Shown here: positions 18,642 to 27,411 of the stretch, in pieces
How the letters are laid out: each line of letters opens with the position of its first letter
How positions within the stretch are numbered: position 1 is the stretch's first letter
Made by a program: the position numbers and the translations under genes
Notes under the pieces: model-generated
What the model saw: only the letters and a program-made list of their open reading frames with translations
Told to the model about the DNA's origin: nothing
The model's database searches: none
Assembly: GCA_021228405.1 (NCBI GenBank)
Contig: JAJQRF010000006.1
Location: 1-64,000, forward strand
Length of the DNA: 64,000 bases
Direction: 5' to 3'
Source of the DNA: Pyrinomonadaceae bacterium
GTDB lineage: Bacteria > Acidobacteriota > Blastocatellia > Pyrinomonadales > Pyrinomonadaceae

Positions 18642-19553
18642 TCAGCCGATCTTTTTGATTAACTTTTCGAGGTGTTTGGCGAATTTATCCAATTCAAAAT
18701 TCTGCGGATCGTCGTGTGCGTCTTTGATTCCGGCATCGATCGCCGAATGATAAGCGGGAATCAACCAGCTTCCGCGCCGAATCGAAACGCAAATATAAAG
18801 CAACGCCAATCTTTCATACTGATTTTCGGTGAAACCGGGAAAAGGCGCGATCAGATCGTTGTTCGGATTCGGACTTTTCGTATCGCGGCGGCGCGGCTGG
18901 ATGAGTTCGATGTGAATTTGCAATGCTTTTCCGTCGGCTTTCAGAAAATCTCGGGCGAATTTTGTTCCCCAACCTTTTCGCGCCGTTTCGTTAAAAGGCG
19001 TAGTCGTCAGAGATTCGCCGAGCCGATTTATGAAAATATGCGCGACAGGCTGTTTTATCCAAATCGAAAGATCGTTTCCTTTCCAGTTTTTATCAGTGTC
19101 GAAATCACCGGGAAACGGTTCATCCTTTAAATACGGCGACGATGTATCGTGAATGATAAAATAAAGCGAAGGGATTTTTTCACCGTTCGGAAGCGTCGCA
19201 AACGCGAGTTGTTCGTCTAAATTCCCGCCGAGGTCATCTTTGGAGATTTTGTTTTTAAGCAGAAAATTTCTGAGTTTTTCTTTTTTAAATTTAACTTTTT
19301 CACCGATCAGTTTCGGCAAAGGTTTCGGCAGTTCTTTTAATTGTTCGCTAAGGTTTCCGCCGATTTTGTTCGGGCGAAGCAGACATTTCGCCTGATCGAG
19401 CGGCGAACCTGTAAACTGCAAAATTTTTTCATCGAATTGACAAGGTTTATTTTGCGCGTTCACAGAACTATTTAACCACAGATAGACACAAGTAAACGCG
19501 GATAATATAAAGATTTTTGAAATTGCTTTTTTTAATAAAAAATCTGCGTCCAT
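18642..19553 (-). CDS. Exported amidase_2-like (AmpD/PGRP fold) protein
   Basis: 303 residues. Signal peptide is about 1-33 (FILSAFTCVYLWL, then VNAQ). A long polar region is followed by a domain with features of N-acetylmuramoyl-L-alanine amidase type 2: YFIIHDTSSP (H135), HIFINRLGE, IHIELIQPRR (H214/E215) and a final AYHSAIDAGIKDAHDDP (H269, D278-D282). That layout suits a zinc-dependent peptidoglycan amidase, but the match is distant and the family call is tentative. The codons for the signal peptide lie inside an imperfect palindromic repeat (19475-19570). It lies between an SIS-domain gene (26 bp upstream) and an O-antigen-ligase-like gene. Confidence 0.6.
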   Translation of the reverse strand: MDADFLLKKAISKIFILSAFTCVYLWLNSSVNAQNKPCQFDEKILQFTGSPLDQAKCLLRPNKIGGNLSEQLKELPKPLPKLIGEKVKFKKEKLRNFLLKNKISKDDLGGNLDEQLAFATLPNGEKIPSLYFIIHDTSSPYLKDEPFPGDFDTDKNWKGNDLSIWIKQPVAHIFINRLGESLTTTPFNETARKGWGTKFARDFLKADGKALQIHIELIQPRRRDTKSPNPNNDLIAPFPGFTENQYERLALLYICVSIRRGSWLIPAYHSAIDAGIKDAHDDPQNFELDKFAKHLEKLIKKIG

Positions 19554-19570
19554 CTGTGTCTATCTGTGGT
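19475..19570. repeat. Imperfect palindrome spanning a signal-peptide coding region
   Basis: Two 29-bp arms, 19475-19503 and 19542-19570, are reverse complements at 24 of 29 positions, with the outer 16 bp perfect (ACCACAGATAGACACA). The 38-bp centre is AT-rich. Phrases of the type CACAGATNNACACAGAT recur between genes in many bacterial genomes, so this is probably a copy of a dispersed element. The start codon and signal peptide of the 18642-19553 gene fall inside it. Confidence 0.8.
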
Positions 19571-19579
19571 CGAATCTTC

Positions 19580-20608
19580 TTACAAAGTTTTCGTGACTTT
19601 CGAGAGCGAGCGCGGCGCGTCGGCATCGATTCCTTTTGCTTTTGACAGCAACGCGGCGAAAAGCTGTGCGGGAATGATGAACGGAATCGGCGACAGAAAT
19701 TCGTCAACATCTTTCGGCATTTCGATTGTCCGCGAACTCAATTTGGCAATCTCTTCATCGTTCGTGATCGCCAGGCTGTCCGCGTGAAGCTCCTGCAAAC
19801 GTTTCAAAAGATCGAGATTGCTTTGCCGCGTTACGCCCGTCGGGGCAAACATCAAAACGGGAAAACGGCGTTCGACGATGGCGAGCGGTCCGTGAAAAAA
19901 GTCAGCCGACGAAAATCTTTCCGCGACGACATAACAGGTTTCCATCAATTTCAAAGCGAGTTCATACGAATTTCCGTAATTCATTCCGCGACCGACGACG
20001 ACGCAGTTTTCCATAAAAACGTAGCGTTCGACCAGTTCTTCGACTTTCGATTTCAGTTGCAAAACCTGCGCGGCAAAATGCGGAATCTTTTCAAATGCGA
20101 TCTTTTCATCAGCCAACTGCGCCGCCAAAAGATAGAAATGAAGCATTTGTCCCGTGTAAGTTTTCGTTGCCGCGACCGATTTTTCGCGTCCCGCGTGAAT
20201 CAGCAACGTTTCATCCGCGATCTTTGCCATCGAAGAATCGGCTTCGTTCGTGATTCCGAGCGTGTATGCGCCGGATTCCTTCGCGGTTTCGAGAACGTTG
20301 TTGATGTCAACGCCTTCGCCCGATTGCGAAACGCCGACGACCAGCGCGCGTTTCAGGTTCGGCTTTGCTTTATAAAGCGTAAAAACGGACGGTGCGGAAA
20401 GTGAAACGGGAATTCCGGTCGTAACTTCCAAAAGATAACGCCCGAACTGACAGGCATTATCCGAGCTTCCGCGTGCCGCCAGCACGATCAGATCAATATC
20501 CTTATTGCGTAAAAAAGTGCCGAGTTTTGCGAGTTTTTCGCGTTCGGCTTGAATCGTGCGTTCCAAAACTACGGGTTGTTCCGTAATTTCCTGAAGCATT
20601 AATGACAT
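19580..20608 (-). CDS. SIS-domain aminosugar isomerase/deaminase (GlmS C-terminal type)
   Basis: 342 residues with two SIS domains: about 30-165 (LAARGSSDNA, VGVSQSGEGVDI) and about 190-325 (VVGRGMNYGNSYELALKLMET). The FHGP motif and the C-terminal AKGIDADAPRSLSKVTKTL closely follow the isomerase half of glucosamine-6-phosphate synthase, but the glutaminase half is absent. Proteins of this size and layout are often NagB-II type glucosamine-6-phosphate deaminases, or act on related amino sugar phosphates. Cytosolic. Its own transcript probably starts just upstream, since a terminator hairpin separates it from the MFS gene. It could feed or drain cell-wall precursors; this is inference. Confidence 0.85.
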   Translation of the reverse strand: MSLMLQEITEQPVVLERTIQAEREKLAKLGTFLRNKDIDLIVLAARGSSDNACQFGRYLLEVTTGIPVSLSAPSVFTLYKAKPNLKRALVVGVSQSGEGVDINNVLETAKESGAYTLGITNEADSSMAKIADETLLIHAGREKSVAATKTYTGQMLHFYLLAAQLADEKIAFEKIPHFAAQVLQLKSKVEELVERYVFMENCVVVGRGMNYGNSYELALKLMETCYVVAERFSSADFFHGPLAIVERRFPVLMFAPTGVTRQSNLDLLKRLQELHADSLAITNDEEIAKLSSRTIEMPKDVDEFLSPIPFIIPAQLFAALLSKAKGIDADAPRSLSKVTKTL

Positions 20609-20631
20609 AATATTTTGATAGCTTAAAAGTA

Positions 20632-20671
20632 AAAAAACTTGCTCAAATCATAACATTTGAGCAAGTTTTTT
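20632..20671 (-). terminator. Terminator ending the lipid/MFS operon
   Basis: Perfect 17-bp stem (20632-20648 with 20655-20671), loop of six, with A/T tails usable on both strands. It lies between the MFS and SIS genes. Confidence 0.88.
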
Positions 20672-20691
20672 AGAAAACCGATAAGCAATAA

Positions 20692-21981
20692 TTATTCTTC
20701 CGAACTCATCACTTTGCTTCCGATAAACAAACAGATCGCCGCCAAAACACAGGAAATCGGGCAAACGAGCATCGTGTATCGCATCATTTCGGCATTTTCC
20801 GTCACGCCTTGTGCATTCGTGACAATTCCGGCAAAGTCGTTCAGTTTCCCGATCAGATTGGAACCGATCAGATAAGCTGCAATATTGACTGAAAAGAAGT
20901 AAATTGCGACTGCAAACCCGCGAAGCTTTGCGCCCGCGAGCTCGGTTGCGTCTGCCGCCGCCGCCCCGAGCCAGGCTAACGCAACCGCTAATAAAATAAA
21001 GTTTGCGGCAAAAGCGATTTGATAATTCGGTGCGAAAAGCAGAATGAGCCAGAAGGGAACTGAGATAAGCGAAAGAATCGCGCCGTATTTCATTCGTCCG
21101 CCTTTCGATTTTTTCCGAAACCAATCGGCAAATGCGCCGCCGTAAAGCGTGGCGGGAATTCCTGCGACGATCACGAAAATTCCCGTGTAAAAACCGATGG
21201 TCGCAATGTCCAGTTTGAAAACGCGTGTATAAAAAACCGCACCCCAGATCGAAAGATTGTTCGTCGCCAAACCCAAAAGCGCGTAACCGATGCAGAGAAA
21301 AAGAAACGGCTTGCTTTTGAGAAGCCTTTTCCAGTCTTTCTCGGTTTCGACGGCTTTCGACAATTCGACCGTTTTGGCATCGAGCATTCGCGGCGGTTCG
21401 CGCAGTAAAATGACGAGAACTGCAATGAAAACTCCCGGAAATCCGAGCAGATAAAACGCCCAACGCCAGCCGAAATTCAAACCGATCCAACCGCCCAGAA
21501 AAGCCGCAAGTCCTGCACCGACGGCAATTCCCATCGAATAAATGCTCGTCACGGTGGCACGTTTCGTTGGCGGAAAATAATCGCTCAAGAGCGAGATCGC
21601 CGCCGGACCGAGCGTGGCTTCGCCGACACCGACCATCACACGGCAGAGAAACAATGTCCAGAAATCGTTCGCAAAACCCGTCAAACCCGAAAATAAACTC
21701 CAGATGAGTAAACCGCCGCCGATCAGATATTTACGCGAACCGCGATCTGCCAGCCAGCCGAACGGAATGCCGAGAATCGTGTAAAAAATCACGAAGCTCG
21801 TCGTTCCCAGCAGAGCCAACTGCGTGTCTGAAAACGCCATTTCCTGTTTGATCGGCTGAAAAAGAATATAAATTATCTGCCGATCGAGAAAGTTCAGCGT
21901 ATAAACGATGGTCAGCAAAATGAGCGCATACCACGCATAGCCACTTGCCGTGCTGTTTGAAGTTTCCTGCGGGTTATTCAT
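20692..21981 (-). CDS. MFS transporter, spinster-like
   Basis: 429 residues from the ATG at 21981; the upstream in-frame extension is Arg-rich and overlaps the MaoC gene. Twelve membrane helices are predicted. The TM1 motif NFLDRQIIY and the loop 2-3 motif GWLADRGSRKYLI place it in the major facilitator superfamily. VGVGEATLGPAAISLLSDYF resembles the spinster/Spns group, which carries lipids or organic acids. It begins 5 bp after the MaoC stop and is the last gene of the operon. Its substrate is not evident, but the lipid-related neighbours suggest an acyl or lipid compound. Confidence 0.88.
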   Translation of the reverse strand: MNNPQETSNSTASGYAWYALILLTIVYTLNFLDRQIIYILFQPIKQEMAFSDTQLALLGTTSFVIFYTILGIPFGWLADRGSRKYLIGGGLLIWSLFSGLTGFANDFWTLFLCRVMVGVGEATLGPAAISLLSDYFPPTKRATVTSIYSMGIAVGAGLAAFLGGWIGLNFGWRWAFYLLGFPGVFIAVLVILLREPPRMLDAKTVELSKAVETEKDWKRLLKSKPFLFLCIGYALLGLATNNLSIWGAVFYTRVFKLDIATIGFYTGIFVIVAGIPATLYGGAFADWFRKKSKGGRMKYGAILSLISVPFWLILLFAPNYQIAFAANFILLAVALAWLGAAAADATELAGAKLRGFAVAIYFFSVNIAAYLIGSNLIGKLNDFAGIVTNAQGVTENAEMMRYTMLVCPISCVLAAICLFIGSKVMSSEE

Positions 21982-21986
21982 ATTCT

Positions 21987-22385
21987 TTAAGTTAGAACCA
22001 TAATTACGCCTTCGCCTTTGACGACGGGTTCGCCGTTTTGATTGGTACAGACGCATTCGATCGTGACGATCGGTTTGTCTTCGCGGATGTTCGTCACGGT
22101 CGCCGTCGCCGTCACAGTGTCATCGATAAAAACGGGCGCGAGAAATTTCATCGTCTGCGAAAGATAGACAACACTTCTTTCGCGAAGCTGATAACCCAAA
22201 ACCGCCGAGATCAGTGCGCCCGAAATCATTCCGTGCGCGATTCGCTTGCCGAACCGCGTATTTTTGGCAAATTCTTCGTCCAGATGAATCGGGTTAAAAT
22301 CGCCCGAAAGTTCAGCAAAAGCGCGGACGACTTCATCCGTGATCTGTTTTGAAGTGGAGAATTTATCTCCGATTTTTAATTCCAT
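21987..22385 (-). CDS. MaoC-like (R)-specific enoyl-CoA hydratase
   Basis: 132 residues, the normal size of single hot-dog-domain PhaJ-type hydratases. The hydratase 2 motif is complete: SGDFNPIHLDEEFA with D29, N31 and H34, followed by RIAHGM. Asp and His are the known catalytic pair for adding water to trans-2-enoyl-CoA or -ACP. It is translationally close to the MFS gene (5 bp) and lies in an operon with an acyl-CoA ligase and a KAS III-like protein. Confidence 0.9.
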   Translation of the reverse strand: MELKIGDKFSTSKQITDEVVRAFAELSGDFNPIHLDEEFAKNTRFGKRIAHGMISGALISAVLGYQLRERSVVYLSQTMKFLAPVFIDDTVTATATVTNIREDKPIVTIECVCTNQNGEPVVKGEGVIMVLT

Positions 22386-22461
22386 AGAAAATAGTTGTTA
22401 TTGGTAAGTTGTTCGTAGGAAGATTCGCAAAGCTAAATTCAGCAACGAACTGCCAACGATA

Positions 22462-23319
22462 TTATTTATTCAAAAACTCCGAAACCGCCTTGTTAAAATC
22501 CGGTGCTTTTTCAAATTGCGGGACGTGACCGCAGTTATCGAAGATCAAAAGTTCCGAATCCTTAATCCCTTTATTGAAGATCGTAGCGTCAGAAACGGGA
22601 AGCAAGCCGTCTTGTTTGCCCCAGATAATGAGCGTCGGTTTGGCGACCTTGCCGAGTTCGCCGTTCAGAAAATCTTCCTTTCTTTTGATCGATTCGATGA
22701 TCGCGTTTATCGTGTAGCCGTCGTTGGCAATAACTCTTTGCGTGAAAAACTGATCGACTAATCCTTCGTTGTTTTGAAGCATCGGGTTAGCGAAGATCAG
22801 TTTCAGGTTGGCGCGAATCTCGTCGCGCGTCGAATTGTTTAATTGATAGATTTGGTTGATGTCGGCGTTTGCGGGAACGATTCCGGCGGAATCCGCCAGC
22901 ACTAATTTGCCGACTTTGTTCGGATATTTGATGGCGAAAAGCGTTGCGACCCAACCGCCCATCGAATTACCGACGAGGTGTGCTTTTTCGATTTTCAATT
23001 CGGACATAAATTTGTCGAGAAAATCGGCATAAGTCGCCACACGATACTTCAAAAGCGGTTTGTCGGACTTGCCGAAACCGACTTGATCGGGCGCAATCAC
23101 GCGATAGTTAGCGGAAAGCGCGGGAATCGTCAAAGCCCAACTTTCCGCTTGTGCGCCAAGTCCGTGAAGCAAAAAAACGGTCGGTTTTGCCGCGTCGCCC
23201 GCTTCGAGATAACGGATTTTCGCCCCGAAAACCGTGACATTTTTCTCAACCGGAGTTTGAGCGAAGATCGCGAAAGCGAAAAGTAAAATAATGAATTTTG
23301 TGCAAAACAGTTTTTTCAT
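22462..23319 (-). CDS. Exported alpha/beta hydrolase
   Basis: 285 residues with a signal peptide (LFCTKFIILLFAFAIFAQ). It has the classic alpha/beta hydrolase fold: LHGLG oxyanion region, nucleophile Ser119 in GNSMGG, acid Asp237 in GKQDGLLP and His265 in NCGHVP. The substrate is unknown; an esterase or lipase role outside the cytoplasm fits. The start codon overlaps the stop of the preceding small gene by 4 bp, so translation is probably coupled. Confidence 0.9.
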   Translation of the reverse strand: MKKLFCTKFIILLFAFAIFAQTPVEKNVTVFGAKIRYLEAGDAAKPTVFLLHGLGAQAESWALTIPALSANYRVIAPDQVGFGKSDKPLLKYRVATYADFLDKFMSELKIEKAHLVGNSMGGWVATLFAIKYPNKVGKLVLADSAGIVPANADINQIYQLNNSTRDEIRANLKLIFANPMLQNNEGLVDQFFTQRVIANDGYTINAIIESIKRKEDFLNGELGKVAKPTLIIWGKQDGLLPVSDATIFNKGIKDSELLIFDNCGHVPQFEKAPDFNKAVSEFLNK

Positions 23320-23597
23320 AAATCTAAAGAAGTTACGGAATCGTTTCCCAATAAATTTGACAATCTTTTTGAAATAGCACCGCTTAAAAACAAGCCGAAT
23401 ATCGAACCGATCAGACTAAAAGAACAAACTAGCGAAAGCAAATTCGTTTTGGAGATACAATTTGCCCGCACATCGTCGGCAAGATCAATGTCCCCGCAAA
23501 ATACAAAACCTGCAAAAACCATCATCATTAAAGATAAAAGTCCCAGACCGATAAATCCGAATGCAATTAATATTGTCAACAAAATATTGTTTTTCAT
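23316..23597 (-). CDS. Small membrane protein of unknown function
   Basis: 93 residues with two hydrophobic segments (about 5-33 and 52-73) and cysteines C34 and C47 between them. No family recognised. It fits between the acyl-CoA ligase (12 bp) and the exported hydrolase (4-bp overlap), so it is a believable operon member. Confidence 0.6.
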   Translation of the reverse strand: MKNNILLTILIAFGFIGLGLLSLMMMVFAGFVFCGDIDLADDVRANCISKTNLLSLVCSFSLIGSIFGLFLSGAISKRLSNLLGNDSVTSLDL

Positions 23598-23609
23598 AAA
23601 ACACGGAAA

Positions 23610-25352
23610 TTACGACGAAGCGTCTAAGTATAAACTTTCGATCAATTCTTTGTAATGTTCGGTGACGACATTTCTTTTCAGCTTCAATGTCGGCGTTATT
23701 TCGTCGTTTTCCAGCGAAAAATCACGTTCTAAAATCTTGAATTTTTTGATCTGTTCGGACGAGGAAACACGCGCATTCGTCTTTTCGATTGTTGCATCAA
23801 GCGAGGCACGAATCGTTTCGTTTTTAGTCAGTTCGGCATAGTTTGAAAACTCGATATTATTCACTTTTGCAAACGCTTCGGACTCGCTCCGGTTCAGCGT
23901 AATTAACGCCACGCAATAACTTTTGCCGTCGCCGTAAAGAAAACATTGGGAAACGAGGTGATTTTCCTTGACGAGATTTTCGACCAGAGCGGGCGCAACG
24001 TTCTTGCCCGAAGAAAGCACGATAATTTCTTTTTTTCTGCCTGTGATCCGGAGAAATCCATCTGCGTCGAGTTCGCCAAGATCGCCTGATTTCAGCCAGC
24101 CGTCCGCGTCAAACATTGCGGCGGTTTTCTCCGCATCCTTGTAATAACCCGAAAACATCATCGGACTTTTAACGAGAATCTCGCCGTCTTCGGCAATTTT
24201 CACTTCGCAAAACGGCATCGGTTTTCCGACTGTTCCGAATTTCAAATGTTCGACCGTATTAAACGCAACGCAGATGTTTTCCGTCAAACCGTAAGCTTGC
24301 AGAATCGGCAGATCGCGTTTGACGAAGAAATCGGCGATCTCATCGGGCAAAGGCGCGCCGCCGCTGGTCAGCAAACGCACGTTTCCGCCGAAAGCGTCCT
24401 TCAAATTTTGCGAACTTGCATCTTTTCCGTGTTTTGAAACGACCGCTGCGTAAACCTTTTCAAAAAATCGCGGCAGAGAAGCAAAAACGGTCGGCTTAAC
24501 CTCGAACATATAAGCGTAAAGTTTGGAAAGATCGTCAACAAAATGCGCGCTTGTCCCGTTGTAAAGACGGTTATAAATCCCTGAAATCCGTTCGGCGACG
24601 TGACACGCGGGAAGATAAGAAAGCGTCACATCATCTTCATAGACCGGAATCGAATTCTTTAATGATTTACACGAATTCAAAATGTATTGATGCGATAACA
24701 TCGCGCCTTTCGGCTTTCCGGTGGTGCCGGAAGTGTAAACCATGATCGCGGTTTCGTCGGATTTTAGGTTGAAACCGATTTCTTCGACTTTGGGTTGCAA
24801 TTCCGCGCGATTTTCCCTACCAAAATAAAGAAAATCTTTGTAGTCAAAAATGTCAATCTCGTGACTTTGAAAAGTATAAACTTCCCAAAATATTTTTTTC
24901 TTTGAAGTAACTAAATCGAATTTCCCTTTGTCGTAAGTTTCTTCAAGGCAAATTATCGCTTTGATTTTCGGAAAAGGTTCGTATGAGGCGAGGATTTTTT
25001 CCAGTTGCGCCTTTGTATCAACAAACAAAAACTCCGCGTCCGAATGATCAATGATATATTCGCATTGTTCCGCCGAGCTCGTCGGATAAATCCCGACACC
25101 GACACCGCCCGCCGCGATCGTTGCAATATCAACGATCGTCCATTCGGGAACATTTCCCGCCAAGATCGCTACGCTCGCGCCTTTCGTCAAACCTTTAGCC
25201 AACAACGCACACGCAAAATCCTGAACTTGTGCTTCAAGCTCTTCCCAATTTTGCGAAATCCAAGCCTCTTTCTTGCGCGAATAAAAGACAGGCTTTCCGC
25301 GGTATTTTGCGGTTTGTTCACGGAATAATCGATAGATATTTTGATATTTCAT
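23610..25352 (-). CDS. Long-chain acyl-CoA synthetase (AMP-forming)
   Basis: 580 residues from the ATG at 25352; an in-frame extension would overlap the DUF1330 gene and is Arg-rich. It belongs to the AMP-binding ligase family. The phosphate-binding signature YTSGTTGKPKG is at about 206-216. YGLTENICVAFN and the hinge region with GWLKSGDLGELDADGFLRITGRKKEI are complete, and a C-terminal Lys follows in TPTLKLKR. It should activate fatty acids to acyl-CoA through acyl-AMP. It resembles bacterial FACL/FadD-like enzymes with a short linker. It sits centrally in the lipid operon. Confidence 0.93.
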   Translation of the reverse strand: MKYQNIYRLFREQTAKYRGKPVFYSRKKEAWISQNWEELEAQVQDFACALLAKGLTKGASVAILAGNVPEWTIVDIATIAAGGVGVGIYPTSSAEQCEYIIDHSDAEFLFVDTKAQLEKILASYEPFPKIKAIICLEETYDKGKFDLVTSKKKIFWEVYTFQSHEIDIFDYKDFLYFGRENRAELQPKVEEIGFNLKSDETAIMVYTSGTTGKPKGAMLSHQYILNSCKSLKNSIPVYEDDVTLSYLPACHVAERISGIYNRLYNGTSAHFVDDLSKLYAYMFEVKPTVFASLPRFFEKVYAAVVSKHGKDASSQNLKDAFGGNVRLLTSGGAPLPDEIADFFVKRDLPILQAYGLTENICVAFNTVEHLKFGTVGKPMPFCEVKIAEDGEILVKSPMMFSGYYKDAEKTAAMFDADGWLKSGDLGELDADGFLRITGRKKEIIVLSSGKNVAPALVENLVKENHLVSQCFLYGDGKSYCVALITLNRSESEAFAKVNNIEFSNYAELTKNETIRASLDATIEKTNARVSSSEQIKKFKILERDFSLENDEITPTLKLKRNVVTEHYKELIESLYLDASS

Positions 25353-25372
25353 CAGATCGAAAAACGTTCTTT

Positions 25373-25705
25373 TTATTCGTCGGCAAAAAAGATTCTGAAA
25401 TCTTCCAATCGCTCGAAAGTCTGCCAGATGTAATCTTCCGTTCCGTTTTCGCGGTGCGGATGCAGGTCGCTTAACTGCGGATCGTTTCGATAACCGAGAA
25501 AAGCCTCTTTCGATTCCCATTCGACCAAAATTAAAACCTGGCGCGGTGTCAGGTCGCCCCTAAACGATTCGTCAAACTTGCCGACCGCGACGACTTTTCC
25601 GCCGTGGTCGGCAACTTCCTTTCCGCTTCGCTTCAAATAAGCAAGATATTCCTGTTTATTTGAAATATTGAATAAATTCAGCGCGTAAAACTTTTTCCTT
25701 TCCAT
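25373..25705 (-). CDS. DUF1330-like small protein
   Basis: 110 residues with a ferredoxin-like alpha/beta dimeric barrel pattern (FNISNKQEYLAYLKRSG, GGKVVAVGKFD, LVEWESKEAFLGYRND). This matches the DUF1330 group by appearance. The function of the family is unknown. It lies 20 bp before the acyl-CoA ligase and 24 bp after the HAD phosphatase. Confidence 0.7.
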   Translation of the reverse strand: MERKKFYALNLFNISNKQEYLAYLKRSGKEVADHGGKVVAVGKFDESFRGDLTPRQVLILVEWESKEAFLGYRNDPQLSDLHPHRENGTEDYIWQTFERLEDFRIFFADE

Positions 25706-25729
25706 TATTTATGAATGTAAAAAAATACT

Positions 25730-26269
25730 TCAAAGCCTGTTTCGCCAATTTCTTTTCTCGAAACTGCGAATGTTTTCAATTTTTTTCAATCTTTCGAGAT
25801 AGATAATCAAATGTTTCAATTCATCATCGTCAGGTTCGCCGAAAAAAGGCTTTACTCTAACCAGATTTCCGTATGAATTGCGCCATTTTTCGGGCGAGTC
25901 GTCGACTACGATGACCGAGTTTAAATCATATTTACGCTTTCGTATCTTGTGCATTTTCTTTTCATAATAATGCTCTCTTTCTTCCGGGTCGAAACTGATC
26001 GTGCATCGTTCACGCGCCCATAAAAAGCTGTAAATATGGGTCGGTTCGATGATTTCGGCAATTATTTGCTCTGCATAGTTTCTTGTCGAGGAAGTCCAGA
26101 CGGCGACCTCGAAATTATCGAAACAAAATTGTAAAAATACCTTCAAAAACGGTCGTTCGTAAACGAAATATTGTCCGACAATGAAATCTTCTTTTCGTTC
26201 GAGACGCTCTTCCGCCGCATAAACGAGCGTTTCATCAATGTCGAGAATGAGAAGTTTTGTGTCCATCAA
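25730..26269 (-). CDS. HAD phosphatase of the FCP1/NLI-interacting type
   Basis: 179 residues. It begins with the HAD motif I LILDIDETL, with nucleophile D10 and D12. Motif II is the Ser/Thr in VAVWTSSTRNYAEQI and the late motif is VVVDDSPEKW. This is the layout of the eukaryote-like FCP1/SCP (NIF) group. The bacterial members' substrates are not established. A second ATG lies one codon downstream of the first. Confidence 0.85.
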   Translation of the reverse strand: MMDTKLLILDIDETLVYAAEERLERKEDFIVGQYFVYERPFLKVFLQFCFDNFEVAVWTSSTRNYAEQIIAEIIEPTHIYSFLWARERCTISFDPEEREHYYEKKMHKIRKRKYDLNSVIVVDDSPEKWRNSYGNLVRVKPFFGEPDDDELKHLIIYLERLKKIENIRSFEKRNWRNRL

Positions 26270-26305
26270 AAGAATGATGCGAAAAACTTCTCATTTCTGC
26301 AAATC

Positions 26306-27298
26306 TTAATACCTGAGCACCATCGCCGCCATATTAACGCCGCCGCCGGAAGCGCAAAAGACAATGTTATCGCCGCGTTTCAGTTTATTTTCGGTGATCG
26401 CGTCGTGTAAAACCATCGGGATGCACGCCGAACCCGTGTAGCCCCATTTCTGCATAATGGTGTGCGTCCGCGCCATCGGCAATTCCATCGCCGCCATCAC
26501 TTCTTTGATCGTGGAAAGGTTTACCTGTGTCCATAAAAAAAGGTTGATGTCGTCCAAAGTCAGTTCGGCACGTTTCACAACTTCGCTGACGATCTTCTGC
26601 CAGCCGTAAAAATTGATTTCAGGGGGCATCCGTTTTGCAAAACGAACTTTGTTAAAGTAATTTTTCTCCAGAACGTCCGCTGAAATCGGCATTTTCGAGC
26701 CGCCCGCGAAGATTCCGAGGAAATCATGATATTCGCCCATTGCTTCAAGCTTTGATGACAGCAATCCGCTCGTGCCTGATTCGTCCGCTTTGAGCAGAAC
26801 CGCGCCCGCACCGTCGGCAAAGATCGTCGCGGTTTTCTTTTCCGTCCAATCAAGAAACTTCGTCATTGCGTAAACTCCGATCACGAGCACGTTTTTGTAG
26901 TTCCTGTCCGCCATAATGTATTTGCAAGCCGTATCCAAAGCGGTGACGAATCCTGCACAAGCGCAATTCGTGTCGAAAGTTCCTGCGTTCTTCGCCGCCA
27001 AACGATGCTGAACGACGACGGACGTGCCGGGCGAAAGATATTCGGGCGTGTCGCTCGCCACAATAATCAGATCAAGCTCGTCAGCGGTAATTCCTGCGTT
27101 CTGCAAAGCATTTTCCGCCGCTTCGGTCGCAATGTCCGCCGCGCTTTGGTCGTCTGCAAGGACGTGACGCTCTTCGATTCCGAGATTATTAACGACAAAA
27201 TCGTTAATATCTTCGCCGAGCATCGCGCTCAGGTCGGCGTTGGTCAAAACTTTGTCGGGAACGGCAACGCCTGTTCCGATAATTTGTGCGTTTCTCAT
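26306..27298 (-). CDS. KAS III-like ketoacyl synthase lacking the usual His and Asn
   Basis: 330 residues from the ATG at 27298; the in-frame extension is hydrophobic and poorly supported. It has the overall FabH/KAS III fold: IIGTGVAVPD at the start, catalytic Cys114 in CACAGF, DGAGAVLL and the C-terminal GGGVNMAAMVLRY. The position normally holding the catalytic His (HQAN) reads W-T257-Q-V-N, and the Asn position (GNTSAA) reads GY287TGSA. Only Cys is kept, so ordinary decarboxylating condensation is doubtful. It may be an acyl transferase or make another bond. It is first in the eight-gene lipid operon, with tandem array 2 just upstream. Confidence 0.85.
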   Translation of the reverse strand: MRNAQIIGTGVAVPDKVLTNADLSAMLGEDINDFVVNNLGIEERHVLADDQSAADIATEAAENALQNAGITADELDLIIVASDTPEYLSPGTSVVVQHRLAAKNAGTFDTNCACAGFVTALDTACKYIMADRNYKNVLVIGVYAMTKFLDWTEKKTATIFADGAGAVLLKADESGTSGLLSSKLEAMGEYHDFLGIFAGGSKMPISADVLEKNYFNKVRFAKRMPPEINFYGWQKIVSEVVKRAELTLDDINLFLWTQVNLSTIKEVMAAMELPMARTHTIMQKWGYTGSACIPMVLHDAITENKLKRGDNIVFCASGGGVNMAAMVLRY

Positions 27299-27411
27299 AA
27301 AAATCGATAGAAATTGAATAAAATTTTCAAGAATAAACAATAAACTCAGTAAAATTGCTTTCAGCAATAAAAGAAATCTAGACAAACCTTTGCGGAATGG
27401 CAATTTCAAGT

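Noticed and set aside
20692-27298. An oleABCD olefin cluster
   Set aside because: The KAS III-like protein lacks the OleA His/Asn, the ligase resembles FACL/FadD and there is no OleD-type reductase.
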